Part shown: in pieces, positions 57,391-64,000 of the stretch | How positions within the stretch are numbered: the stretch's first letter is position 1 | How the letters are laid out: each line of letters opens with the position of its first letter | NCBI RefSeq assembly: GCF_001469165.1 | Contig: NZ_JABX01000004.1 | Span: 1-64,000, forward strand | Reading direction: 5' to 3' | DNA: 64,000 nt | Source: Thiohalocapsa sp. ML1 | GTDB lineage: Bacteria; Pseudomonadota; Gammaproteobacteria; Chromatiales; Chromatiaceae | Notes under the pieces: generated by a model | Databases searched by the model: none | What the model saw: the letters and a program-made list of their open reading frames with translations, nothing else | What the model was told of the DNA's origin: nothing | Program-made: the position numbers and the translations under genes

Positions 57391-58791
57391 TCAGAGCCCT
57401 GCGCCCGGTGGCCTGGGACACCGCCCATCGCGCGGTATCTTCGGGTCATCCGAGCGGCGCCGGGACAGCCGCCACCACCAGGCGGCCATCGCACACAGGC
57501 CTGCCAGCACCAGCCACGGCTCGCTCCACGTCACCACTAGTAATGCGGCCGCCGTGAGGAAAAGATAGACCAGCGCGGGCCATGGATACCAGGGGACGCG
57601 AAACGGGCGCGGCAACGCGGGCTCCGTCCGCCGCAGCCGCATGGCCCCGAGCACCGTCAGCAGCGATGAGAGCATCAGCGTGAAACCGGCGAAGGCCAGC
57701 ACCTCGGCAAAGGTGCCGAGCAGGATCAGCCCGAGCGCCAGGCCCAACGAGAAGAGCACGGCCCGCGTTGGTGCACCGCGCCGGTTGCGCGCACCGAAAA
57801 GGCTCAACGCGGGCCGGTCCGCGGCCATCGCCTCGAACACGCGCGGCCCGGCCAGCAGCATCGCGCTGATGGTGGACAGGAGCAGCAGCGCGAGCATGCT
57901 GCTGATGATCGCGCCGCCCGCCGCGCCGAACAGGTGCGCCGCCGCGAGCGCGCCCACTTCGACGGTGCCCGCCAGCTCCGCCGCCGCCGTGCTGCGCAGG
58001 AATACCCAATTGAGCAGCAGATACAGGAGCGTCACGGCACCGGTGCCGAGCAGGAGCGCCTGCGGCACCACGCGCTGGGGTGCGCGCACCTCGGCAGCGA
58101 CGTACACGGCCGCATTCCAGCCGGAATAGGCGTAGGAAACGTACACGAGCGACAGCGCAAAGGCCGGGCTCAGCAGCGCGGCGGGCGTGTCCGCCCCCGG
58201 CAGCGGCGACAGCGCCCCCGGTGCGGCCGGCAGCAACAGCCCGACGATGCAGAACAGCACGATGGCGACGACCTTGAGCAGCGTCATCCATACCTGAAAG
58301 CGCGCGCCGAGCGCGACGTCGAAGGCGTGCAGCGAGGCGATCAGGATCACGGCTCCCACGGCCAGCGGCTTCGGCGACACAGGCAGCACCGTCGCCGCGT
58401 ACTGCCCGAAGGCCATCGCCGCCAAGGCAATGGGCATCGCAAAGCCGACGGTGGCGGAGATCCAGCCGGCGATGATGCCGACCGCCGGGCCGAAGCTCCG
58501 GCTCAGATACACGTACTCGCCGCCGGAGCGCGGCAACGCCGCGGCCAGCTCCGCGTAGACCAGCGCGCCGCAGGCCGCGATGACGCCGCCGAGCAGCCAC
58601 AGCAGCAGCAGCGCCGCGCCGTCCGGCACGCCGGCGGCCTGCAGGCCCAGCGTCGTGAACACGCCGGTGCCGATCATGTTCGCGATCACCAACAGCGTCG
58701 CCGCACGCAGGTCCAGCACCTGCCGCGGCGCAGCGGCCGGCAGTTCGGCCCCGGTCCCGGTCCCGGTCCCGTTCCCAGTAGACTCGCTCAT
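57391..58791 (-). CDS. APC-family amino acid/polyamine permease
   Basis: A 466-residue inner-membrane transporter with about 12 membrane helices, of the amino acid-polyamine-organocation superfamily. Diagnostic are VLDLRAATLLVIANMIGTGVFTTLG (helix 1 break GTG), ELAAALPRSGGEYVYLSRSFGP, SLVYVSYAYSGWNAAVYVAAEVRAPQRVVPQAL and LLSTISAMLLAGPRVFEAMAAD. The N-terminus after MSES is Gly/Thr repetitive. Its start overlaps the end of a small membrane-protein gene by four bases. The substrate cannot be told from the sequence. Confidence 0.92.
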   Translation of the reverse strand: MSESTGNGTGTGTGAELPAAAPRQVLDLRAATLLVIANMIGTGVFTTLGLQAAGVPDGAALLLLWLLGGVIAACGALVYAELAAALPRSGGEYVYLSRSFGPAVGIIAGWISATVGFAMPIALAAMAFGQYAATVLPVSPKPLAVGAVILIASLHAFDVALGARFQVWMTLLKVVAIVLFCIVGLLLPAAPGALSPLPGADTPAALLSPAFALSLVYVSYAYSGWNAAVYVAAEVRAPQRVVPQALLLGTGAVTLLYLLLNWVFLRSTAAAELAGTVEVGALAAAHLFGAAGGAIISSMLALLLLSTISAMLLAGPRVFEAMAADRPALSLFGARNRRGAPTRAVLFSLGLALGLILLGTFAEVLAFAGFTLMLSSLLTVLGAMRLRRTEPALPRPFRVPWYPWPALVYLFLTAAALLVVTWSEPWLVLAGLCAMAAWWWRLSRRRSDDPKIPRDGRCPRPPGAGL

Positions 58792-59039
58792 TCCGGGTCC
58801 AGCAGGCTGAAGCAGATCAAGGTCGCCACCAGCCCGAAGGTCAGCAGGCAGCCCGCGGCACCGCAGGCGAGCAGCAGCAGCGCCGCGATGAGCCAAACAA
58901 TGAGGCAGGTGCCCTGGTTTGCCTTGTAGGCGCGCGTCGCCTTGCGCTCCCGGAACTCGCGATAGTCCTCCCGACCCGCGCAGAGCCAATCCAGGAAGCG
59001 GCGCGGCCAACGGGTGAGCGGATGTCGCGGCAGTGCCAT
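58788..59039 (-). CDS. Small membrane protein translationally coupled to the APC permease
   Basis: An 83-residue protein with a basic N-terminal half (LPRHPLTRWPRRFLDWLCAGREDYREFRERKATRAYKANQ) and two adjacent hydrophobic segments at about 45-62 and 64-80. Its stop overlaps the permease start (ATGA-type overlap), so both come from one message. The ATG at 59039 begins the only basic-plus-hydrophobic reading; longer frames run into the moaE region. Function unknown; perhaps a permease accessory subunit. Confidence 0.65.
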   Translation of the reverse strand: MALPRHPLTRWPRRFLDWLCAGREDYREFRERKATRAYKANQGTCLIVWLIAALLLLACGAAGCLLTFGLVATLICFSLLDPE

Positions 59040-59265
59040 CGGCGGTCTATGCTTGCGCGGGTTCGGCCCCTTCAGCGACCGACCATGGCGACGGCCCGAG
59101 CCGCCGGCAAGGGCAGAGAGCGTCGCGGCGGCGCAGGGCGACGCGCGCGGCCGTTCCGCCGCCCGGCTGCGGAGGGGCCGTTTCCTCTGTTGTCGCGTGA
59201 AACTCAATGGCAACAGCAGCGACAACAACCACAACCAGCAGAGCATTCGGCAACAGGCGACGCCC

Positions 59266-59724
59266 ATGATCGACATCCGCATCGCCACCGAGCCCTTCGA
59301 CCCCTGGGCGCTGCAAGCCGAGCTTGCCCGCGGCACGCCCGGCAGCGGCGCGCTCGCCGCCTTCGTCGGCCTCATGCGCAACCACAACGACGGCAGCCCG
59401 GTGCGGGCCATGACGCTGGAGCACTACCCCGGCATGACCGAGGCGGCGCTCCAAGACATCGCGGAGCAGGCTGCGGCGCGCTTCAAGCTCGACCGCGTGC
59501 GCGTGGTGCATCGCGTCGGTCGCCTGCTACCGGAGGACCCCATCGTGCTCGTCGCCGCAACGGCCGCGCACCGCGGCGAGGCCTTCCGCGGCTGCGAATT
59601 CCTGATGGACTATCTCAAGACCCAAGCGCCGTTCTGGAAGCAAGAGGAAACCGACGCCGGCACGCGCTGGGTCGAGGCCCGCGACAGCGACGACGCCGCC
59701 ACCGCGCGCTGGCGGGGGCGCTGA
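59266..59724 (+). CDS. moaE: Molybdopterin synthase catalytic subunit
   Basis: Large subunit of molybdopterin synthase, which adds sulfur to precursor Z with MoaD. The 152-residue product has IATEPFDPWALQAELARGTPGSGALAAFVGLMRNHNDGSPV, MTLEHYPGMTEAAL, VVHRVGRLLPEDPIVLVAATAAHRGEAFRGCEFLMDYLKTQAPFWKQEE, with the catalytic Lys in KTQAPFWKQE. The ATG at 59266 is the family start. No moaD or moaC is adjacent. The molybdenum enzyme MsrP is encoded 3 kb away on the other side of a toxin-antitoxin patch. Confidence 0.95.
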   Translation: MIDIRIATEPFDPWALQAELARGTPGSGALAAFVGLMRNHNDGSPVRAMTLEHYPGMTEAALQDIAEQAAARFKLDRVRVVHRVGRLLPEDPIVLVAATAAHRGEAFRGCEFLMDYLKTQAPFWKQEETDAGTRWVEARDSDDAATARWRGR

Positions 59725-59784
59725 CGGCGAGCCTGCCGCTTAGGCTTGTCGGGCGCGGCTCAGGACCCATCCGGGGAGCGAGCA

Positions 59785-60057
59785 ATGAGCACTGCCAAGG
59801 CGGAAATCAAGGCCTACTCAAGACCCTGCCCGACGGCGCGACGCTGGAGGACATCCAGTACCACCTGTACGTGTTGGAGCAAGGTCAAACAGGGAGTGGC
59901 GACGAGATCCGACGATTCCCCGAAATTGGGCGGCTCTGCCCCCGAGCCGCGCGCAGTCCTGCGGCACCAGCAAAGAGGTCGCCAAAAGAGGACAGAGCCG
60001 GCCCCCTTAGTCCAGGTATGTTTGCGGACGTCGATCCCGCCGATGACCGAAGCTTGA
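59785..60057 (+). pseudogene. Frameshifted antitoxin-like gene
   Basis: The frame opens with ATG after a GGGGAG box (MSTAKAEIKA), then the family text LLKTLPDGATLEDIQYHLYVLEQ is in a different frame, and VKQGVATRSDDSPK returns to the first. Read across the two shifts it is a typical small antitoxin of the addiction-module type. One base is missing after AAGGCC and one extra base stands before GTCAAAC, so the net frame is restored but about 23 residues are altered. This looks like decay of a once-functional gene; sequencing error is the alternative. Confidence 0.65.
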
Positions 60058-60090
60058 CGCAACGACGGGATGTCCGCAGCCTTGACCGGC

Positions 60091-60389
60091 ATGCCTACGG
60101 TGATCGAGACCCCCACCTTCGCCAAGCAGGCTGATCGCATTTGGAGCCAATCCGAGCGGCTTGCCTTCATCGCATGGCTTGCCCGCAACCCCTTGGCCGG
60201 GGACGTGATCCCGGGGGCGGATGGTGCGCGCAAGGTGCGCTGGACGGTGCCGGGCAGGGCAAGCGAGGCGGGGTTCGGGTGATCTATTTCAACCGCTCTG
60301 CATCCGGCGCGATCTATCTGGTCGCCCTCTACTGCAAATCGGCGCGAGCCGACATGCGCCCGCAACAGATTCCGCAGGTCGACCCATGA
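60091..60389 (+). pseudogene. Frameshifted RelE/HigB-type toxin
   Basis: Reads MPTVIETPTFAKQADRIWSQSERLAFIAWLARNPLAGDVIPGADGARKVRWTVPG in one frame and then KRGGVRVIYFNRSASGAIYLVALYCKSARADMRPQQI in the next. Together they form the standard RelE-fold toxin (mRNA interferase) with the conserved Arg of KVRW and VRVIYF strand. A single missing G in the run GGCAGGGCAAG breaks the frame near residue 59. The stop of the second part overlaps the antitoxin start by four bases, so the intact form was a toxin-antitoxin operon. Confidence 0.75.
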
Positions 60390-60709
60390 ACCAAGCACGT
60401 TTGGACCAAGTTGCCGCCGCCATCGAAGCCGATGCCGGGGAGCCCATCCCCGGGCTGCGGCAATCCCTTGCCGAGATGGCCGCGGATCAGCGGGGACGCA
60501 GCTACACGCCGGAGCAACTGGCGCTCCGCGAGGCTCGCACCGCGCTCAGGCTCTCGCAGCCGGCATTCGCCACGCTGCTCGGCACACCGGTCGGCACCGT
60601 TCGGGACGGGGAGCAGGGCCGTTCTTCGCCGCCTGGCAGCGCCCTGCTGGTAGCCCGGTTGGCGATGGCGCATCCCGACATCTTGCGGGAGTACGTCGAA
60701 GCGGGCTGA
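60386..60709 (+). CDS. higA: XRE-family antitoxin (HigA-type)
   Basis: A 107-residue protein with an N-terminal dimerisation or toxin-binding region (MNQARLDQVAAAIEADAGEPIPG) and a helix-turn-helix (REARTALRLSQPAFATLLGTPVGTVRDGEQGRSSP). The normal W of the VRDWEQGR motif is Gly here. It partners with the broken RelE-type toxin just upstream, with ATGA overlap. It is intact although its toxin is not, and would then be free of its usual partner. Confidence 0.8.
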   Translation: MNQARLDQVAAAIEADAGEPIPGLRQSLAEMAADQRGRSYTPEQLALREARTALRLSQPAFATLLGTPVGTVRDGEQGRSSPPGSALLVARLAMAHPDILREYVEAG

Positions 60710-60850
60710 GCGGGCGACCGTCGAGCTGATGCTCTCCGCTAGCAAACAGAGAAGCTATACCAACCGTCACACCCCAATCGAAGCTCCAAGCTCCGGAATC
60801 GACTGGCACGGGCGTTCTTCCTTTACGTGGACGATGCGATGATCTGCCCG

Positions 60851-61255
60851 TCAGAGACGAGGCAGCACGAAGCCCGCCTGGACGAAATGCTGGTCGAAGG
60901 CGAGCGCGGTCTTGAGCCCGCGCCGGCGCATCACGACGAACGAGACACAATCGACCAGACGCCAGGTCTTGTCGGTGTGGCTGCGATACAGGCCGAATGC
61001 GGAATCGAATAGCTCGGGGGTCAGCGGAACGACGGTCGATCCGGCGGATTCGCGAAAATCGGCGATGATCTGCGCGGCAGCGGGTCGCGCGAGACGCGAC
61101 AGGGCATTGCCGATCTCAAGTAGGACGGCATCGGTGACGAGGACCGGGTGGCGCTCATACCGCTCGGCGAGCAGTAAGGCCTGCGCGTGATGCTGGTCCT
61201 GTTCGTTGACCAGCGCCAGGACGTATCCGGTATCGACGAAGACCGGTTCAATCAT
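60851..61255 (-). CDS. PIN-domain toxin (VapC-type)
   Basis: A 134-residue ribonuclease-fold protein. The acidic residues typical of PIN domains are present: Asp8 in VFVDTGYVLALVN, Glu47 or nearby in VTDAVLLEIGNALSRL, Asp100 in RLVDCVSFVVMRRRGLKTALAFDQHFVQAGF and Asp near the end (FDQHF). Its start overlaps the preceding antitoxin gene by eight bases, a normal vapBC layout in which antitoxin comes first. Confidence 0.85.
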   Translation of the reverse strand: MIEPVFVDTGYVLALVNEQDQHHAQALLLAERYERHPVLVTDAVLLEIGNALSRLARPAAAQIIADFRESAGSTVVPLTPELFDSAFGLYRSHTDKTWRLVDCVSFVVMRRRGLKTALAFDQHFVQAGFVLPRL

Positions 61256-61481
61256 TGCGGTCGCCGATCACCCAGGCGTCATGATCTGTCGAGAGGTTTG
61301 CCGGTCCTGCGATACGCACCCGGCGCAGGCGCGCCAGCAGGGTCTCGGTCTCTCCGGCGTCCGCGGTCGCGGTATCGACCACGACGACGCGCACGTCGCG
61401 CCCGTCGAGCGCGCGCTGATGCTCCAGGGGGATACGGAGGATGCCGTCATGGACGGTGGCCTGAAACTCGATGGCATGCAT
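61248..61481 (-). CDS. Antitoxin of the PIN-domain toxin (VapB-like)
   Basis: A 77-residue protein beginning MHAIEFQATVHDGILRIPLEHQRALDGRDVRVVVVD. The N-terminal AbrB-like strand set is followed by a charged C-terminal tail (ETETLLARLRRVRIAGPANLSTDHDAW) that would wrap the toxin. Eight-base overlap with the PIN gene places it as antitoxin by context. No closer family assignment is made. Confidence 0.7.
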   Translation of the reverse strand: MHAIEFQATVHDGILRIPLEHQRALDGRDVRVVVVDTATADAGETETLLARLRRVRIAGPANLSTDHDAWVIGDRND

Positions 61482-61499
61482 GGCGGTGGCTCCGCTGGG

Positions 61500-61872
61500 T
61501 TCAGGTCTGGGAGGCCAAGCCTAAGTGATCGGGCGCCGGGCCTGCGCGATGAGCGAAGCTGACGAAGAGGTCGTAGGCGAAGCCCGGGGTGTAGGCCATG
61601 TCCGGCGCGGTCCTGAATGCGTGCGGCTGCGGGTCTTGGCCGCTCGGCTCCGGGGCTGGTGCTGGTGCTGGGTCTGCCGGTCATCCTGTTCCCGGCGCCG
61701 GCTGTCGCGGTGAGTATAGATCACAGCAACCGTCGGTCCAGCCGGAACGCATCCGCGCGCCCCGCTGCCCAGGTGGCGGCATTCTCGGCGACCGCTGAAC
61801 GCCGCAGCATCAGCAGCAACTCAGCCAAAAAAGCCGGCACCCGCGGCCGTCGGTCGGGTCGTGGGCATTGCC
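61500..61872. other. Spacer between the vapBC-like pair and msrQ
   Basis: Holds a truncated TIR-like N-terminus (61501-61599) and about 270 bases without a recognisable gene. On the minus strand a T run follows the GC-rich CCGCGGGTGCCGGC near 61835, possibly a weak terminator for msrQ. Confidence 0.45.
61501..61599 (-). pseudogene. Remnant of a TIR-domain protein N-terminus
   Basis: A 32-codon frame reads MAYTPGFAYDLFVSFAHRAG and then loses similarity before a stop. M-x-Y-x-P-G-F-x-Y-D-x-F-V/I-S-x-A/S-H is the usual start of prokaryotic TIR-domain proteins, whose first strand is YDVFISY-like. Only the first 18 residues remain; the next codons are unrelated. It suggests a deletion in a former TIR effector gene next to the toxin-antitoxin patch. 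Confidence 0.5.
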
Positions 61873-62529
61873 CTATGCCGTGTCCGAAGCAGCTCGTACC
61901 CTGCCCCACCAGGCCCGCCAGGCCCGCCAGGGCAGCCGCGCCGCGAGCAGCAGCGCCAGGATCGCGGCGTAGATGCCGGGCTCCAGCAGGTCCGCCTTGA
62001 CCAGCCACAGATAGTGCAGCACGGCGAGCACGCCGATGGCGTAGACGAGGCGGTGCAGTTGTTTCCAGCGCGGGCCGAGGCGCCTGATCCAGCCCTTGGT
62101 GGAGGTCACCGCCAGCGGCAGCATCAGCACCAGCGCGGCGACGCCGACCGTGATGTAGGGGCGCTTTACGATATCGGCGGCGATGGCCGGCCAGTCGAAG
62201 AACTGATCCAGCCAGAGGTAGGTCGTGAAGTGCAGCGCGGCGTAGAAAAAGGCATAGAGCCCGAGCATGCGCCGCAGCCGCACCAGCCAGGCCTGGCCGG
62301 TGAGTCGGCGCAGCGGCGTCACCGCCAGCGTCGCGAGCAGCAGCCGCAGCGCCCAGTCGCCGGTGTCGTGCGTGATGGCCTCGACGGGGTTCGGCCCGAC
62401 GGCGCCCGTCAGCACGCGCCAAACGAGGAGCGCGAACGGCACGAGGCAGGCGGCGAAGAGCAACGGCTTCACCCAACGAAGCGCGGTGTCTGGGCGTCTC
62501 GTGCCGCTGATTGCGGGAGCAATGATCAT
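61873..62529 (-). CDS. msrQ: Heme-binding membrane subunit MsrQ
   Basis: Inner-membrane b-type heme protein that passes quinol or flavin electrons to MsrP for repair of periplasmic methionine sulfoxide. The 218-residue product has about six helices, with LGLYAFFYAALHFTTYLWLDQFFDW (His at 100), KRPYITVGVAALVLMLPLAVTSTKGWIRRLGPRWKQLHRLVYAIGVLAVLHYLWLVKAD with His159 and His172. The ATG at 62529 starts the family text MIIAPAISGT. It is the second gene of msrP-msrQ; the 241-base gap contains hexad and GGCCGAG arrays. Confidence 0.94.
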   Translation of the reverse strand: MIIAPAISGTRRPDTALRWVKPLLFAACLVPFALLVWRVLTGAVGPNPVEAITHDTGDWALRLLLATLAVTPLRRLTGQAWLVRLRRMLGLYAFFYAALHFTTYLWLDQFFDWPAIAADIVKRPYITVGVAALVLMLPLAVTSTKGWIRRLGPRWKQLHRLVYAIGVLAVLHYLWLVKADLLEPGIYAAILALLLAARLPWRAWRAWWGRVRAASDTA

Positions 62530-62552
62530 GCGCTGCGAAGCTGATTTCCTGG

Positions 62553-62650
62553 TGTTCCAATCGAAATCGAAATCGAAATCGGGATCGGGATCGGGATCGG
62601 GATCGGGATCGGGATCGAAATCGGGATCGTCCGACTCCGTATCGAGGTCG
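62553..62650. repeat. ATCGAA / ATCGGG hexad array
   Basis: Four ATCGAA units, then six ATCGGG units, then mixed units. It is the longest hexad array in the window and lies in the msrP-msrQ spacer. Confidence 0.92.
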
Positions 62651-62706
62651 ACAACGCGCCCGCGAGACATCGCAACCGTTGCCCGAGCGTCCGAGCCGCC
62701 GCTCAC

Positions 62707-62770
62707 GGGCCAAGGGCCAAGGGCCGAGGGCCGAGGAGTGCGACCTTGGCCCTCGGCCCTCGGCCCTCTC
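62707..62770. repeat. Inverted GGCCAAG/GGCCGAG array at the msrP end
   Basis: GGGCCAA/GGGCCGA units (four) face CCTTGGC and CCTCGGC units (four) across AGGAGTGCGA, ending next to the msrP stop codon. Strong hairpin in the operon spacer. Confidence 0.87.
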
Positions 62771-63730
62771 CTAGTATTGCCGCGCCAAATCCATCCCCGC
62801 ATACAAAGGCGCGACCTGATCCCCGTAGCCGTTGAACTTGAGCGTCGGGCGCTTCTTGGCAAACAACCCATCGCCGATCATCCGGTGGCTCTTCTGGCTC
62901 CAGCGCGGGTGGTCCACCTCCGGGTTCACGTTGGCATAGAAGCCGTATTCGCTGGGCTGCATGCTGCTCCATGCCGTCGGCGGCTGCCGCTCGGTGAAGC
63001 TGATGCGCACGATGGACTTGATGCTCTTGAAGCCGTACTTCCACGGCACGACGAGCCGCAGCGGCGCGCCGTTCTGGTTGGGCAGGCTCTCGCCGTAGAG
63101 CCCGGTGGCGAGGATGGTGAGCGGGTGCATGGCCTCGTCCATACGCAATCCCTCCCGGTACGGCCAGTCGAGGACGCGCCGCCGCTGCCCGGGCAGCATC
63201 TCGGGGTCGTAAATGGTTTCAAACGCGACGTATTTTGCCTGCGACGTCGGCTTGAAGCGCGCGAGCAGGTCGCCGAGGGGAAAGCCGACCCAGGGCACCA
63301 CCATGGCCCAGGCCTCGACGCAGCGCAGCCGGTAGATGCGCTCCTCCTGCGGGAAGCCGGACAGGATGTCCTCGATGCCGAGCGTGCCCGGGGCCTCGCA
63401 CTCGCCATCCACCACCACCTGCCAGGGGCGGGTTCTGAGCTGCTCGGCGTTGGCCTTCGGGTCGTACTTCTCGGTGCCGAGCTCGTAGAAGTTGTTGTAG
63501 CTGGTGATGTCGTCGCGGCTGGTGGGGGGCGCGTCGGTGGAGAGCGGGCTCGGACGCAGGTCGGGGATGGCCTCGCCCGCCGCGACGGGCGCCGCGCGCA
63601 ACGCGGCACCGCCGATGGCGGCGCCGACGCCGGCCAAGGCCGCGGCCTGGAGAAATTCCCGCCGTCGCAGATACACGGCCTTGGGCGTGATCTCGGAGGC
63701 GGGAATGTCGCTCGGTCGCTTGATCAGCAT
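62771..63730 (-). CDS. msrP: Protein-methionine-sulfoxide reductase catalytic subunit MsrP
   Basis: Periplasmic molybdenum-pterin enzyme that repairs oxidised methionine in envelope proteins. The 319-residue precursor has a Tat signal ([18 protein letters not shown]), then [23 protein letters not shown], the Mo-binding Cys137 in [62 protein letters not shown], and ends near GMDLARQY. Start chosen for [10 protein letters not shown]. msrQ follows on the same strand. MoaE, encoded nearby, serves its cofactor synthesis. Confidence 0.96.
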   Translation of the reverse strand: MLIKRPSDIPASEITPKAVYLRRREFLQAAALAGVGAAIGGAALRAAPVAAGEAIPDLRPSPLSTDAPPTSRDDITSYNNFYELGTEKYDPKANAEQLRTRPWQVVVDGECEAPGTLGIEDILSGFPQEERIYRLRCVEAWAMVVPWVGFPLGDLLARFKPTSQAKYVAFETIYDPEMLPGQRRRVLDWPYREGLRMDEAMHPLTILATGLYGESLPNQNGAPLRLVVPWKYGFKSIKSIVRISFTERQPPTAWSSMQPSEYGFYANVNPEVDHPRWSQKSHRMIGDGLFAKKRPTLKFNGYGDQVAPLYAGMDLARQY

Positions 63731-63805
63731 CGTGGGTCCTCTTCGTTGTCCGCATCGGCCTTGAGACCGGCGCCGAGCGCGCTTGGTTTCGCGGCGTACG
63801 CAGGG

Positions 63806-63830
63806 GGCGGCCGACTAAAGTCGGCCGACC
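63806..63830. repeat. Hairpin at the glycosyltransferase stop
   Basis: CGGCCGAC-TTTA-GTCGGCCG on the minus strand; the loop includes the stop codon of the partial glycosyltransferase. It resembles the GCGGCTAAAGCCGC palindromes. No T tract follows. Confidence 0.6.
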
Positions 63831-64000
63831 CGCGCTGGGCGCGCCGCCGCCCGATAGACACCGAGGAGCTGTGCCGAGGTCTGCGCGAGGCTGAATTCCC
63901 GCACCAGTCGCGCCCGGCCGGCGGCGCCGATGGCGACCGCGGCGGCGGGGTCTGCGATGAGCCGATGCAGGTGCGCGGTGAGCGCGGGAATGTCGCCGGG
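63815..64000 (-). CDS. C-terminal end of a glycosyltransferase (partial)
   Basis: The minus strand from the window edge reads PALTAHLHRLIADPAAAVAIGAAGRARLVREFSLAQ and then TSAQLLGVYRAAA before a stop. L-x(2)-L-I/L-A-D-P-x(2)-A-x(2)-I/M-G-x-A-G-R-x-R-V/L is the usual C-terminus of GT4-type (GT-B fold) glycosyltransferases that build cell-surface polysaccharides or lipids. Only the last 61 codons are in the window; donor and acceptor cannot be told. Confidence 0.8.
   Translation of the reverse strand, partial: PGDIPALTAHLHRLIADPAAAVAIGAAGRARLVREFSLAQTSAQLLGVYRAAARPARVGRL

Overview
The window reads as a chromosomal segment of a GC-rich gammaproteobacterium, most likely a purple sulfur bacterium or a close autotrophic relative (Chromatiales/Chromatiaceae). 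Seen directly: a strongly biased high-GC coding style, gammaproteobacterial gene pairs (rplM-rpsI, OsmC-family gene divergent from crp, hda, msrPQ, prkA-yeaH-spoVR), an acidic porin, and a run of carbon-metabolism genes (tkt-gap-pgk-pyk-fba) in the order used with the Calvin cycle. The family assignment is inference; there is no rRNA gene or photosynthesis gene in the window to settle it.

Layout. 1-4.3 kb: porin, tRNA-Gln(CTG), a four-helix-bundle gene, rpsI/rplM. 4.3-11 kb: a small [2Fe-2S] protein divergent from a GlcF-like Fe-S protein, coq7, speD, a DUF885-like protein that has lost its metal motif, an OsmC-family gene and crp. 11.6-18 kb: trpC-trpD-trpG-hda, wrbA, hslO, cfa. 18-24 kb: a glycine-zipper lipoprotein, a PD-(D/E)XK-type nuclease family protein, a phosphoesterase, small unknown genes, a methyltransferase, a tandem rhodanese. 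24-29 kb: a two-gene unit coupling a CsoS1D-like microcompartment shell protein to a TAXI binding protein, then divergently a stand-alone B12-binding protein with a CarH-type W-x9-EH motif followed by a PAS-GGDEF cyclase. 28.8-34 kb: apbC, a Septu-like ptuA-ptuB defence pair, a saccharopine-dehydrogenase-like gene. 34-42 kb: fba, pyk, pgk, gap, tkt and a redoxin. 42.6-52 kb: metK, Uma2-type gene, purT, a small secreted Cys protein, hisA, hisB, and an L,D-transpeptidase with a very long acidic tail. 52-57 kb: spoVR, yeaH, prkA. 57-64 kb: APC permease with a small membrane partner, moaE, a patch of whole and broken toxin-antitoxin genes with a TIR remnant, msrQ, msrP, and the 3' end of a glycosyltransferase.

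The most distinctive feature is the spacer DNA. Almost every spacer holds short tandem arrays, mostly with a 7-base period (GGGGCTA, GGTGCTA, GGCCGAG, AAGTGCC, AGTTTGA, GAAGTAC), plus ATCG-type hexads, 29-32 bp hairpin repeats, a dispersed ~95 bp element in three copies, and a GATGAGTCAAG element in five copies. Many arrays start at, or supply, a stop codon of the neighbouring gene, and several families recur in the same order at distant loci, as if copied as composite cassettes.

Leading candidates for something new are the B12-sensor/GGDEF pair (26.5-28.6 kb), the shell-protein/TAXI pair (24.1-26.1 kb), and the heptad-array system. All functional assignments come from reading protein motifs; no database search was run.
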